Shown here: piece by piece, positions 35,404 to 46,119 of the stretch
Layout of the letters: the number at the start of each line of letters is the position of its first letter
Position numbering within the stretch: the stretch's first letter is position 1
DNA from: Antitrichia curtipendula
Lineage: Eukaryota > Streptophyta > Bryopsida > Hypnales > Leucodontaceae
NCBI GenBank assembly: GCA_951230915.1
Contig: OX579636.1
Span: forward strand, 36,453,567-36,517,566
DNA length: 64,000 bases
Reading direction: 5' to 3'
The notes under the pieces: generated by a model
What the model saw: the letters and a program-made list of their open reading frames with translations, nothing else
Database searches by the model: none
What the model was told of the DNA's origin: nothing
Translations under genes and position numbers: made by a program

Positions 35404-35854
35404 TGTTAAGATGAAGGCACATGCTCTAAGTATATCAAACAACACAAATGAACAAGAGAATACCTATCCCCTGGTACGGGGAAGATGATAGTATATATTA
35501 TCCTAATTAGGTGTCCAACACCTAATCTTGGGTGTAGATAAGGTGGAGAGCTTCAGGTAACTAGTAGATCGCTCTATTTAACACTAGAAGAAACCCGTGT
35601 TTTTCTTGACACATTTTTTGTGACATTATGTTGTATTTGATGTTACAACTAACACCTTCTGCTATGTCTAATGTCAACATTGACATTAGACATAGCGGAA
35701 GCTGTTAGTTGTAACATCAAATACAACATAATGTCACAAAAAATGTGTCAAGAAAAACACGGGTTTCTTCTAGTGTAATGATAGTTCACCGGGAGTACTG
35801 TCACTTGGAAGTAGCACTTACTATTCTAATTTTGAGTTAGCCACTACTTCAATA
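35404..35854 (-). repeat. 3' LTR of the Copia element, carrying a CACTA mini-element
   Basis: It aligns with 40382-40646 once the insertion at 35582-35775 and one TAA are removed. The two LTRs differ by scattered substitutions and small indels, so the element is not recent. Confidence 0.9.
35582..35775. mobile_element. CACTA-type near-perfect palindromic MITE, 194 bp
   Basis: Starts CACTAGAAGAAACCCGTG and ends with its complement; the arms are almost perfectly complementary along the whole length with a tiny centre. TAA flanks both sides (35579-35581 and 35776-35778), and the other LTR shows the empty site with a single TAA. It therefore inserted after the Copia element. Confidence 0.92.
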
Positions 35855-35943
35855 CTCCTCCTCGATCAATAGTTACCTCATTAAAAACTAATCTATGATA
35901 AAAACCTAAGTTAGGAAAAATCCCACAGATAGAAAATAGTATA

Positions 35944-38900
35944 ACTTCTACTGATGAACTATCTCATGCAACAAACGCATGCTGGCCTCTTGTACCAATC
36001 TCCTATGAGTATAGGCCAGAAGAGCTTTGATCAACATGTCTACAATATTGTGTGCCGATTATATCTTCTTGACTTTTATTTGTCTAGATTGAATGAGATC
36101 TTGGGTGAACCCAAATATCTATGGAGAAATGTGTTTGGTGTGGTCAGTTTTGATGAAGCCGGACGCCCCTTGAGCTACACATGTAACGTTGTCCTCAAAG
36201 ATGATAGTTGGCTTGCAGTCTTGAGTAATTTCGCACTGCTCCATGATGATCTTGTTCATGTTCCTCAACCATACTGCTTCCTGGATTGCCTCATGGAAAG
36301 CAATAAGTTCAGAGTGGTTTGAGGAAGTAGCAGTAACCGTCTACTTCACTGACTTCCACGAAATGGGGGAGTTATTCTTCAAAACTATATATCCAGTTTG
36401 TGACTTCCCAGTACTCTCGTCAGATTTGAATCCTACATCAACATAACATGTGATATCTGAGTTCCCTTCCTTGGTATAACAGAGTCCCAAATCTTCTGTC
36501 CTCCGGAGGTATCGGAACAAGTGTTTGACACCGTTCCAAAGATGAACTGCCGATTTTTGGCTATGACGAGCTAACAAACTTGTAGCAAAATAAATGTCAG
36601 GCCTGGTATATGTGGACAAGTAAAGGAGAGCTCCTACTACTGTGAGGTACCGAGATTTGACAGAAAACTCCTCCTCCTCACAAGGACAGTAGGGGTCATC
36701 CAAAGTTCGACTTCGTCCCATCATGGGGGTGGAAAGAGGGCTAGCTTGGTCCATCTGAAATTTCTTGAGAAGCCTTTGGATATAGGCGGTTTGATGGAGA
36801 AAGATACTTCCATCTAGTAAGTGAGTCACCTCAAGGCCAAGGCAGAAAGAAGTCTATCCTAACAACTTCATCTCAAACTGAGTGGTTAGAAGACTCATAG
36901 CATGATTACAGGTGGATGGGGTGCCTACTAGATTGAGGTCATCTACATAGACAACAATCACTACAAAGCCTGTGTTATTCTTAAGTTAAAGATGCAAGGT
37001 AGGGATGGATCATTTTTGAACTTGTGGTGGAGTAGGAAGTCCGAAGGTGTTTGTATCACATTCTACCTGCTTGTTTAAGGCCGTAAAAAGCTTTCTGAAT
37101 TTTCAGACCAGAATAGGATCTCGGATTGTCATCCGGTAGGATCTTGTCAAGAAAATCAGGTGGTGGTCTGATATAGATGGTGGCATCTAAGGGACCATAG
37201 AGGTAGGCTATAACAATATCTAGCAAATGAGTTTCTAATCCAAGTTGAACAGCCATCGCGAACAAATATCTAAATGTCGTAGAATCCATAACAGGAGAAT
37301 ATGTAAAATCATAATCAAGACCAGGGCGTTGGATAAAACCTTAGGCAACTAAATGGACTTTGTATCTAATAACATGTCCCTGAGCATTCCTCTTTTTAGT
37401 GAAGTTTAACTTAAAATCGACGGGTTTAGTAGGAAGTTTTGTATCTAGGGGCCCAAAGACTTTGTGTTTTCTGAGAGATGAGTACTCAACTTATAAGGCA
37501 TCAGACCATTGAGGCCAATCAGATCTAGGTTTTGCTTCAGCTAGGGTGATTGGATCAGAGTCTAAGGTGAGAATCCAAGTGATAAAGGTAATCACAGAGG
37601 TTGTTTCACTTGGGGTACAAGAAAACGACAGATCCAGGTGAGAATCGGGAGAAAGATCACTATGAAGACTAAGAGGATCAAGTTTTGACTGTTTGGATGA
37701 AGATGCTACCTGAGCTAGTTTCTTCTTCTCGGGAAGAATGCTAATTGATGGCTGGCCGGCTCCAGGAAGTGAATTACAAGTAATCCTTGAAGTATTAGTG
37801 AAACCATCCATGAGCTTTTCAGCTAGGGATTTCAAGTTAAGAAGTTTCTGTACTTCAGAGTCTACTAGGGCAATTCTAGGGTCTAGATTAAGAGTGAATG
37901 TTTTGGGTGACCAAAATTCTAAAGCAAAATTGGATTTGGGGTTCGAGATTAGAGGAAAATGGGTTTCTTCAAAATGGCAGTTTTGGAACCGGGCTCTATG
38001 CAGAGTTCCAGTGGAAGGGGAGATATAGCGAATGATACTAGAGAAATCAAATCCTACATATATTCCTTCCTACCGGTGGCTACCAATTGTTTTCCTCTGT
38101 GGTTCAACTACAGGAACCCATACTTTACATCTAAAAGTTCTAAAATGAGAAACGTTAGGAACCTGTCCCAAAAGTAACTCTAAAGGGGAATGATCATTAA
38201 AGAGAGTAGGATAGAATCTAAGGAGAGTAGCAGCATGAAGAACGGCATGTCCCCAGAATGTAGGGGGTAGATTTGCATGTAGCAAAAGCGGCCGTGTAAT
38301 TAGCTGAATTTTCTTAATGAATGCTTCAGCTAAGCCATTTTGGGAGTGTTCATATGGAACCGAATAGGTCAAGGTAATCCCAGAGGCTACATAATAATCT
38401 TCAAAGTGTCGTGACTGAAACTCCTGGGCATTATCCATCTTCAAAGTTTTTACAGGGTAGTCCGGATAATGAGCCCGGTACTTAATTAGCATAGCTAACA
38501 GCTTGGAAAAAAACATATTTCTAGTGCTAAGCAATGATACCTCAGAATGAGTCTCAGATGCATCAATAAGGACTAAAAAATATCTGAAAGGTCCAGAAAT
38601 AGGGGTAATAGGTCCGCAAACATCACCTTGTAAACGTTGTAGCTTTGGTGGAAGCTCCGTTGGTAGTGTCCACCTCGAGGGGCGCTTGATTAGCTTTCCT
38701 TGGGAACAAGCAGCGCACTTCCCCACCTTGTCAGCGTTGTTGGTGCATATGTTATGGCCTGCTAGCAACGGCAATATACACTTGAACATTGTAGTTCCAG
38801 GGTGCCCCAACCTGTTGTGCCATAATCCAGTCTTGGCTAGAAACATGACAGAGAAAGCAGAGCCCAAGGGTTGCTTAATTCCAATAGTTGGATGCATCAA

Positions 38901-40283
38901 AGTCAGTCCGGTAGTATCGTTGATGTGAATTGCATATAGGCCGTTGGCTCCTGCACGTGCAATGGCAAGGAATCTCTGCCCTTGCCTGAGTTCCAGAACT
39001 TCTTCATCATTCCTCACCGCGGTGAGAACGTGGACTCCGTTTGCTTGTAGGTCTTGGTAGCTGATCAGGCTCCGAAGGGCTGACAGAGCATACATTGCTT
39101 TCGCAATTTTGAGGGGGGTCCCCCCAAGCAAAATCAAAGTTGTCTGGCCCTCACGAAACATCATGTCCTGTTTTCCTACAATGGTGGTAATGCCACAAAC
39201 TTGCCAGGAATCGGCTAGGCCGAAGAAGTCAAAATACTTCTGATTCCACAAGATCGTATGCATGGTGGCACTATCCAATAGAGTTACATCAAGTTGATCT
39301 ATGGACTGTATCGTGTTTACCATATAATTTTCTAAGTCTGTCTCATCAATCGAGGGGGCATCAAGGATATGGGCCTCTCTCTCCCCAGCCTTAAGCTGTT
39401 GCAGCTCCTTGTAAATCTTTGAAAGGTAATCGGAAGCTCTACAGTCTTTAGCAATGTACCCAACCCTATCGCACTTGTGACATGTCCGGGTATCATGAGA
39501 CTTAACATCAGACTTTGAATCAGTTAAGTTAGGTTTGTCAGAGATTTTGGACTTATCTCTAGGTTTTGAGGAAGACTGTTGCTTCTGATGTTGCTTCCAC
39601 CGTTGTTGCATCTTCATGTTCCGCAGCCTACGTGTTGGTATCTCCACCGTGTGTACTTCCTTAGCAGGCTTGGATTCAGCATTCTTCAAGAGAAGTTGTT
39701 TTTTTTTCGCAAGCAAAAGATAAGACATCATCTGAGAGTGAGTGTTAAGCTTCATATTACGGTACTGTTGTGCTAAAAGAGCAGAAGCAAGAGGGAAGGT
39801 GGATAGACTCTTATCAATGAGTTCCTTATCGGAAATTGTCTCTCCACATAAGCGCAGCTGGGCGGTGATCCGGTGCAGCTCTGCGTTGAACGCCCAAAGG
39901 TCAGAAAAATCCAAGATATCCAAATGAATCCAATCGTTGCGGGCTTGAGGAAGAAAAATTGTCTTTTCATGGTGAAATCTGACCTCGAGCTGCTTCCACA
40001 GTTCAGCTGGATGATCAACTTGAATGTACTATTGTTGAAGGAAGAAGTCTAAGTGCCGCCTCAGAACAAGAAGCGCCTTCCACTTGAAAGATGATGGTTC
40101 CAAATCAAGCAAATCGCTCATTGTTCTCGTCAAGGTACCATCCAATCCCTCCGCACACAGATAAGATTTGGTGTCGATGCTCCACTCCAAGTAATTGCTC
40201 CCATTAGCTTCCGACGCCTCAAAAAGCAACGGTTGAACACGTGCTTTTTCTTCCTTGGGACGTTTTGCTACAGGCATTGCCAT
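35944..40283 (-). pseudogene. Copia gag-pol polyprotein, disabled
   Basis: On the minus strand gag starts at 40283 (MAMPVAKRPKEEKARVQP) and one TAG near 40029 interrupts it. The frame 39923-38070 carries the zinc knuckle CHKCDRVGYIAKDC, a protease-like LLDSATMHTI lacking the usual DSG, the pre-integrase motif LWHNRLGHPG with CAACSQG, and integrase blocks GDVCGP, KMDNAQEF and QNGLAEAFIKK. Further stops and frame changes follow. RT is seen at 37289-37056 (LLDIVIAYLYGPLDATIYIR, KAFYGLKQAG) and VVYVDD near 36945, followed by a TAG near 36857. RNase H lies in 36829-35960 (YLSTYTRPDIYFATSLLARH, CYVDVGFKSD). Several lesions mean it cannot act alone. Confidence 0.9.
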
Positions 40284-40381
40284 CGATAGAGAAAACTAGG
40301 GCGGGAAGGCTATAAAGACAAGGGAGAATGAAAACTAAAATAAACAATTGAGAGATCAAAGAGAGTCTTGTGCTGATAACG

Positions 40382-40646
40382 TGTTAAGATGAAGGCATAG
40401 GCTCTAAGTATATCAAACAACACAAGGCTCTAAGTATATCAAACAACACAAATGAGCAAGAGAATACCTATCCCCTGGTACGAGGAAGAAGATAGTATAT
40501 ATTATCCCAATTAGGTGTCCAACACCTAATCTTGGGTGTGGATAAGGTGGAGAGCTTCAAGTAACTAGTAGATCGCTCTATTTAATGATAGTTCACCGGG
40601 AAGTAGCACTTACTATTCTAATTCTAAGTTAGCTCCTACTTCAACA
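40382..40646 (-). repeat. 5' LTR of the Copia element
   Basis: 265 bp. A segment containing CTCTAAGTATATCAAACAAC is tandemly duplicated near 40396-40450, which the 3' LTR lacks. Right end AACA abuts the target copy CCTGC. Confidence 0.9.
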
Positions 40647-41386
40647 CCTGCTACGGGTGAATTGCTATTTACCGTACGCACAACATCCCATCAATCAGTT
40701 CCCAAACATATATTCAATTTGCACACTGTGAATCCGAAGTAGCAGACAAGAGCCGTTAAGCACTCTGGAGGCAAGGGCCTTAAGAAAACTCACCTCATTA
40801 TGAGGCATAACACCCTGGTAATAGTGCCCGGCACTATTACAGCACCAAGGCGCGATAATAGTGCCAGGCACTATTACCGAGGCACTCCCACGTGCTTAAC
40901 GCAGTGGGAGGGGGCCTCCCACTATACAACACCAACAATACCACGACTGTCACGTCGAGTCTGCCACCCGTTTTCTCTGTACATCATCATCCAAGCTACG
41001 GTCATGTCGCTTCAGCTCCTTGCCAATACGATGAAGGTACTACTGTATCCAAATCGAAATTCCACTCAAGGTGCCCACCCAGGAACTAGCCAGTGACTTC
41101 CTGCATAGAGTCGCCAAGACATCCAATTTCTCTGTGCACATTTCACTTGACGGAAATCTGCCTGGGGGCATCGCCAAAGGCCTGCACTGATGAAACAATA
41201 CATTCTTGAGGCTGTGTGTGCCTCTCGGAATCAACATCTTTCTTTTAAGTGTTTGGTGGTATCTACAGAAGAGAAGAGTGGGTTTTTTCACATACTGCTC
41301 TCCAGATATGTGGCTCAGTCGTACGATATATCTAATGCAGAAATAACGGAACCACTAGGAATACAAATAACCTACGGTTTTTGAAA
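40647..41386 (-). repeat. Copy C of the SECE 3' flank
   Basis: Inverted match to 10181-10708. It begins at the sequence of the SECE stop codon and runs to the Copia insertion point, then continues beyond the Copia element into U2-C. It lacks SECE coding sequence. An extra stretch at about 40753-40969 is absent from the 10.6-kb copy. The plus-strand side (41387 onward) joins directly to the 3' flank of U2-D, making C and D a tandem pair. Confidence 0.8.
40753..40969. other. Insertion in copy C with twin short palindromes
   Basis: Relative to 10575-10610 this stretch is extra. It contains two near-perfect palindromes, 40818-40840 and 40855-40877, both of the form TAATAGTGCC..GGCACTATTA, and TTAAGCAC near its left edge facing GTGCTTAA near 40894. 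It may be a small transposable element, but its exact ends are unclear. Confidence 0.5.
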
Positions 41387-41786
41387 TCGATCATACATAT
41401 AGTCACGTAAGAAGCGGACTTTAGAGCTATTAAAAATTAAGTTCATTTTGTTCAATCATGTATTTACTTCTACTGTAAAAAAATTAAGAATGAAAATCAA
41501 GAGTGTGTTATCTGATTTTTTTTCACCAACTCAATTCTTCAATATAAAAAACAAGAAAAATCAAAATCTTCAGTGCGAACATTTTTAATTAAAAAGAATT
41601 AAAGCCAACAAATCATCTCAAGGTGCAAAAGAAATAATTTCCTTCATTTAGAATGCAAAAAACTTGCAACGTCCACATCAGAGTTTCAAAAATTTCTTCC
41701 ACTGTTTCTTGTAGTAGCCGCGCGGAAGGCATACAAAATTGCTGTTTAGGATTTGCTTTGGGTCCCCTCCTGGTGGGGAGGGGGGA

Positions 41787-41978
41787 GGGCTGCGCCAGCC
41801 AAGGAGGTAGTGCAATACCAAGGCGACACGCGCGGGGCCGGACAGCAAGCTGCCGGGTGGCCCCGCACCCCAGAAAAACTAGATTAATATCATGGGGATC
41901 GATGACCCCCGTATCAGATATTAAACTGATAAGAACAGATACTACACTTGATCTTAGCCAAAAGGCCGAGAAAGGTAT
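41787..41978 (-). ncRNA. U2: U2 spliceosomal snRNA, copy D
   Basis: Nearly identical to copy B. GTAGTA and stem II are intact; the Sm site reads CTAGTTTTTCT rather than CTAATTTTTCT, and a GC pair near it changed (CCCCAG). It has a full promoter: TATAAG near 42008 and USE GTCCCATATGG at 42050-42040. It is likely transcribed; whether AGTTTTT binds Sm proteins as well is uncertain. Confidence 0.92.
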
Positions 41979-42050
41979 GCTTCTACTCTCTCTCCCTGGT
42001 CCTCTTATACTCCACAGAACCCCCTTCTCCGCCTGCAATCCATATGGGAC
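41979..42050 (-). promoter_or_regulatory. snRNA promoter of U2-D
   Basis: TATAAG at about 42009-42004 and USE at 42050-42040 on the minus strand, with the same spacing as in copies A and B. Confidence 0.8.
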
Positions 42051-42968
42051 AAATCACACACTAAATCACTATAATGAGAAGTCCCTCTCCCCCCTGCCTC
42101 TCCCTCGCACACTTCTGGTGACGACAACTCGTTCTCTCCAGTCGGCATTCACTGGTCCAATCCCACAACAATCAATTTTTTGCCACCTGGAACTACATTG
42201 AGTAAGGATTGCGTACCACCATCGCCGTCTACTTCGTTGCAAAGCCAGTTCAGCCAGCCTCTTTCAATAGCTCTGTGCGTATAACTCTGAGGGTTATCTC
42301 AAACGGGGAACACGACGTGCACTCACTGATGAGACAATACATTCTTGGGGATATGTGTCTTAAGAACGAACTATACTCTGTCGCTAAATTGCTTCTTAGG
42401 AACCAAAGCTCACTTTATTCAATTTGATGTTTGTACTCTGTTCCGTAGGCAGTTGAGTAAGATAAATTCACTTGGTGTAAGAGACTAAAATGAACTTTAG
42501 TGTTACGTGAGAAAGCGTTATCAGGCATGGAACTGCCACTTCATCCGAGATGTAGGCAATACCAAGTTTTGAGGAATTACACGATACCCAGAGACAAATA
42601 TCGTCTGCAAAATTCTCAAATTTAAGACAACCAAAATTACATGTTCGTAAAGAGCGGTATGGTTCGTCGGTACTAGCAGTTCTCTCAAGCTTTTCGCGAT
42701 CTGTCGCTCTCTAATCTGAGAGACAAAAAATAATCCTACCTAGTTTTACATGGATAGTATACTGCACTGTGTAAAAAACCCTCCTAGAAGATGGTTATGC
42801 ATCACTTGCTCTCGTTGTGCATGATACGCCGCCTACGTATACTACTCCGCTTAGGTCCAGGCTACATACATAAATACGCCACATGCACTGCGACAAATCA
42901 TGGCGGATTTTCGGTCGCAAGGAATCCCAAATGATTCTGAGTTCAAAAAAAAAAATGGTCCGGTTTAC
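42051..42968. other. U2-D upstream flank, then unassigned DNA
   Basis: 42051-42480 is homologous to the flank of U2-B (23867-24560) and in part to the SECE 3' flank. From 42500 to 42968 there is no recognisable feature. The segment before the next gene's stop codon holds an A run on the plus strand at about 42945-42956, the wrong polarity for a retrocopy tail of that minus-strand gene. Confidence 0.5.
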
Positions 42969-44684
42969 CTACTTCACCTTCTTCATCTCCAACCGCCCTC
43001 GTAGATTCTCTGGCAATTTACTGGCGACAATTCCGTAGTAATGGTCGAAGGTTTCGAATGCCAGTGTGCACAGCTTGTCAAACTCGTCCTCGTTCTGCTC
43101 ATACATGTAGGGTGCAGTGAAAGCTGCAAACAAACTCATGAAGAGTAAACTCTGGAAGGAAAATCTCCCTAAAAACTTCAGGACACGCAGTACAACCATC
43201 ACCCTGCAAAACAGAGCAAGGTCTCTTTGCACAACAATTCTCTCCAGAAGAGAGCAGCCAGAGTTCCAGAATGCTCGAATTTCAAGGGCCACTTCGACTG
43301 CGGCGTCATCAGATATCTCGAACAATGACGGGGGAATCTTGGGTAACGAAATGGAGAACAAGGGATCGGGCAAGAAGTTGAGGGTGAACACAGCAATCAG
43401 CACCACACAGAAGTTGTAGCTCAATGCAGAGGCCAGAGTGGCCCCCGATTTGTAGAAGAAGTACAGTATGCTCAAAAGGCCAATGAAGAACGCAACGCTT
43501 CTCTTATTGTCTTTCCACAAAAGCACATCCGCCACAGCACCACCACCGAGCGCCGAATTACTCTTCGACGACAATTTGATTTCTCGGTTTGCAATCTCGG
43601 GATCAGGCGCATCGGCTCGAAACTCAGGATATGCTGCGATTGTTCTCCGAATCCCTTCCTCTAAAGACACAATGGGCGTGTACCCTAAAAGCTCCTTGGC
43701 TCGGTTGCAGTTGAACGTTCTCGTAACAGTAACGAGCCTCAAACGCACAGGATTGAAATTGACCGCCGGCTTCACACCAAGTGGGGCCAACGTCTTCGCC
43801 ACGCTATCATATGCTTCGGCAATTGTCAGCACAAGCTTCGCAGGAACGTTGAACTTCGGTTTAGGGTATCCAAGCCCAGTGATAATTCTCGTCAGGAAAT
43901 CCCAAAACGGAATGGGCTCCTGGTTCGTAATAAAGTAAGCTTTCCCAGCAACCCCTCCAGTATCTCCGAAAGTCAAAGCCTTTTCCGCACACAAATGCGC
44001 ATGCGCGACATTTTCCACAAACGTCCAATCGAACATATTCTTTCCATCACCGAGAATAAACTTCAGTTTTCCAGCTCTCGCAGACTTCGCAAATGCAGGG
44101 ACAGTCAGTCTATCGCCGGGTCCAAAGATCCCACTCGGGCGTATCGCACATGTCACCAAACTCCTCCCATTAGCACTCAAAACCAGCGCCTCCCCATGCG
44201 CTTTGGCATCCGAGTAATAATCATTAAACTTATCACAGATCGGAGCCGACTCGTCCACATTAACAATGGGATGCACACCGTCGAACACAATGCTAGGAGA
44301 AGAAGTGTAAACCAGTTTCTGCACACCACATTCCAGACAAGCCTCGATCACATTCCGCGTCCCCGTGACGGAGACGTCGAAATGCAATTTGAAGCTATTG
44401 ATGGAAGTATCGGGAGCGGCCATATGAAACACCACTGAAACCCCTCGCAAAGCCTCCATCACCTGCTGTTTGTTGCGAATGTCACAGGAAACGTATTGAA
44501 CTCGTTCCATTTGAACCCCCTGCCCGAGAACCCCCATCGTCTCCTCATCCGTCATCGTCAACCTGGGCGCCAGATCCACGATGCGAACCACAAAGCGGCC
44601 ATCCTCCAGCAATTTCTGCACCACGCACTTGGCCAAGAACCCCCGCCCACCCGTCACCACGCAAATCTCCGACGACGCCCCCAT
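42969..44684 (-). CDS. 3BETAHSD/D: 3beta-hydroxysteroid dehydrogenase/C-4 decarboxylase with C-terminal reticulon domain
   Basis: A single uninterrupted 571-codon frame starting ATGGGAGCG at 44684. Residues 6-360 form a short-chain dehydrogenase of the 3beta-HSD family: the NAD-binding motif TGGRGFLA (11-18), DIR at 68-70, a Ser-rich TSSPSIVFDG stretch and the catalytic Tyr157-x3-Lys161 pair in YYSDAK, then RPSGIFGPGD. Residues from about 384 (VADVLLWKDNKRSV) to 560 form a reticulon-homology domain with two hydrophobic hairpins (about 396-440 and 490-525) that should anchor it in the ER. The enzyme removes the C-4 carboxyl group of sterol intermediates after oxidation by SMO, yielding a 3-ketosteroid. 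The domain order matches plant 3BETAHSD/D-RTN proteins. It is intronless, whereas angiosperm relatives that I recall have many introns, and is richer in G+C than its surroundings. Confidence 0.95.
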   Translation of the reverse strand: MGASSEICVVTGGRGFLAKCVVQKLLEDGRFVVRIVDLAPRLTMTDEETMGVLGQGVQMERVQYVSCDIRNKQQVMEALRGVSVVFHMAAPDTSINSFKLHFDVSVTGTRNVIEACLECGVQKLVYTSSPSIVFDGVHPIVNVDESAPICDKFNDYYSDAKAHGEALVLSANGRSLVTCAIRPSGIFGPGDRLTVPAFAKSARAGKLKFILGDGKNMFDWTFVENVAHAHLCAEKALTFGDTGGVAGKAYFITNQEPIPFWDFLTRIITGLGYPKPKFNVPAKLVLTIAEAYDSVAKTLAPLGVKPAVNFNPVRLRLVTVTRTFNCNRAKELLGYTPIVSLEEGIRRTIAAYPEFRADAPDPEIANREIKLSSKSNSALGGGAVADVLLWKDNKRSVAFFIGLLSILYFFYKSGATLASALSYNFCVVLIAVFTLNFLPDPLFSISLPKIPPSLFEISDDAAVEVALEIRAFWNSGCSLLERIVVQRDLALFCRVMVVLRVLKFLGRFSFQSLLFMSLFAAFTAPYMYEQNEDEFDKLCTLAFETFDHYYGIVASKLPENLRGRLEMKKVK

Positions 44685-46115
44685 CGCCTGCGCAACCCCT
44701 CAACCAAACCCACCACCCAAGACGGCTCCTGATGCGAAATGCGAGTGGATTTGATTGCTGGATAACAGAAATCGAAAGTAATTGCGACAGAACGACAAGC
44801 GCGCACCAAAATTGCGAGCAGTGAGGAAAATAAATTGCGAAGGGGAGCTGGCCGCTGCAATTTGAGTGCGGGGCCCGTTGCGCTTTGTGTTGGTACGATG
44901 GTGGGTTTGGAAGCGTCCGGAGACAAAGGCCTGGCAGAGGGAGACAGATCGCCGTGGATTACTCCGACGGCTCAGATCTCTTATGGGAGCAGGGAGAGCG
45001 CCAACGCAGCCTTTTGCTGTTATGAGGGCCAACAGTTACTGTACCAGTTCATTTGATTAGCAATGATTTTTCGCATTCATGATTGGGGGAGGACATTTCA
45101 CCTTCCTTCTTGTTGAGGGTTACCTTTTTCTTCTTTTTTAATTGAGTTTTACCTTCTTCAATGGTGCTTTAATTTTGGACTTTTATTGTTGTTGGGTGTT
45201 AATCCTTAAAGGTCTTGGAAGACCAATTTTGGTCTCAACATGGTGTTTTTGTTGTATATTTGATGCAACGAATATACATTCATAATCAAAAGGGCCTAGA
45301 ATGTGACATCTACATATGCCTAAAAAAATGTCATAAAAAATTAGATATTGATTACAAGTATGCAAGATTTTGTATTGTATACAATCAAAACATGAGAGCC
45401 TATGAGAGTCAAGTGTTTTTGGTACACCAAGAGATAATATATTTGAAAACATATTCATAACTTACTAATGCAATGTCTAAATAATGCATTGGAATCCTCT
45501 TACTTTAATAAAATCCATTCAAATGGTTTATGTTTAATAACAATAACTATGTTCAACTATAATTAGTTATAATTCTTGGTGCGCATACCTAATATTTTTT
45601 AAAGTGCATTAATTAAGGTATACACAAATGACCTCATCTATGTCTCAAAAGCTCCAAATTGGTCAAATATTACATTCCTAAGGTGTGACATTTGAGTTTT
45701 ATTGTTGTTGTAATTTTGAACCAAAAATAGCTACAAAAAATATGTAGGTTTTATCATAAGAGAACCCACCTTCAAAATAGTACATAATTGAAATCATTTA
45801 TCCTTGAGTTGTTTTAAAAGATTAATATAAAATTCAATTCATTCATTGTTAATGATATGGACATTATTTGCTCTATTTTGTTTTGAGGAGAATGGAAGAT
45901 AAATTCTAAAGCATTATTGAAGATAATTAGAGCTTGCATTGGTGCCTATGAACACTTTCAAGGAAGTGAATTAAAAAAAAATATTTTTTTATTTTGTATT
46001 CTTAGACTTACTACACCGATCTTGCTACACTAGTGTTTTTTATTCCACTTCAAATTTTTCAAAAATTGATAAAATTGCAATTGTTGTGGCCCTTTGAAGA
46101 CAACATCTTGAAAGC
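44685..46115. other. Upstream region of 3BETAHSD/D and AT-rich DNA
   Basis: 44685-45060 is relatively G+C-rich and must contain the 5' UTR and promoter of the minus-strand gene; no clear TATA box was pinned down. From 45060 on the sequence is AT-rich with no recognised feature. Confidence 0.45.
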
Positions 46116-46119
46116 TTAA

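Larger units (their letters stand above)
35404..40646 (-). mobile_element. Ty1/Copia LTR retrotransposon, near-complete, decayed
   Basis: Both LTRs (3' LTR 35404-35854, 5' LTR 40382-40646) begin TGTTAAGATG and end near ACTTCAACA/ACTTCAATA on the plus strand. Target duplications are CTTGT (35399-35403) and CCTGC (40647-40651), differing by two C-to-T transitions; the uninterrupted homologue near 10708 supports CCTGC. Inside the 5' LTR the minus strand reads CGTTATCAGCACAAG, a primer-site form common in plant Copia. A purine tract GAGGAGGAG precedes the 3' LTR. Order gag-protease-integrase-RT-RNase H is Copia type. Confidence 0.92.

Noticed and set aside
42940..42960. Poly(A) tail of a retrocopied 3beta-HSD/D gene
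   Set aside because: The A run is on the plus strand downstream of a minus-strand gene, which is the wrong polarity for a retrocopy tail.
43117..43938. Plus-strand frames across the 3beta-HSD/D gene
   Set aside because: Shadows of the intact 571-codon minus-strand gene in a G+C-richer region.
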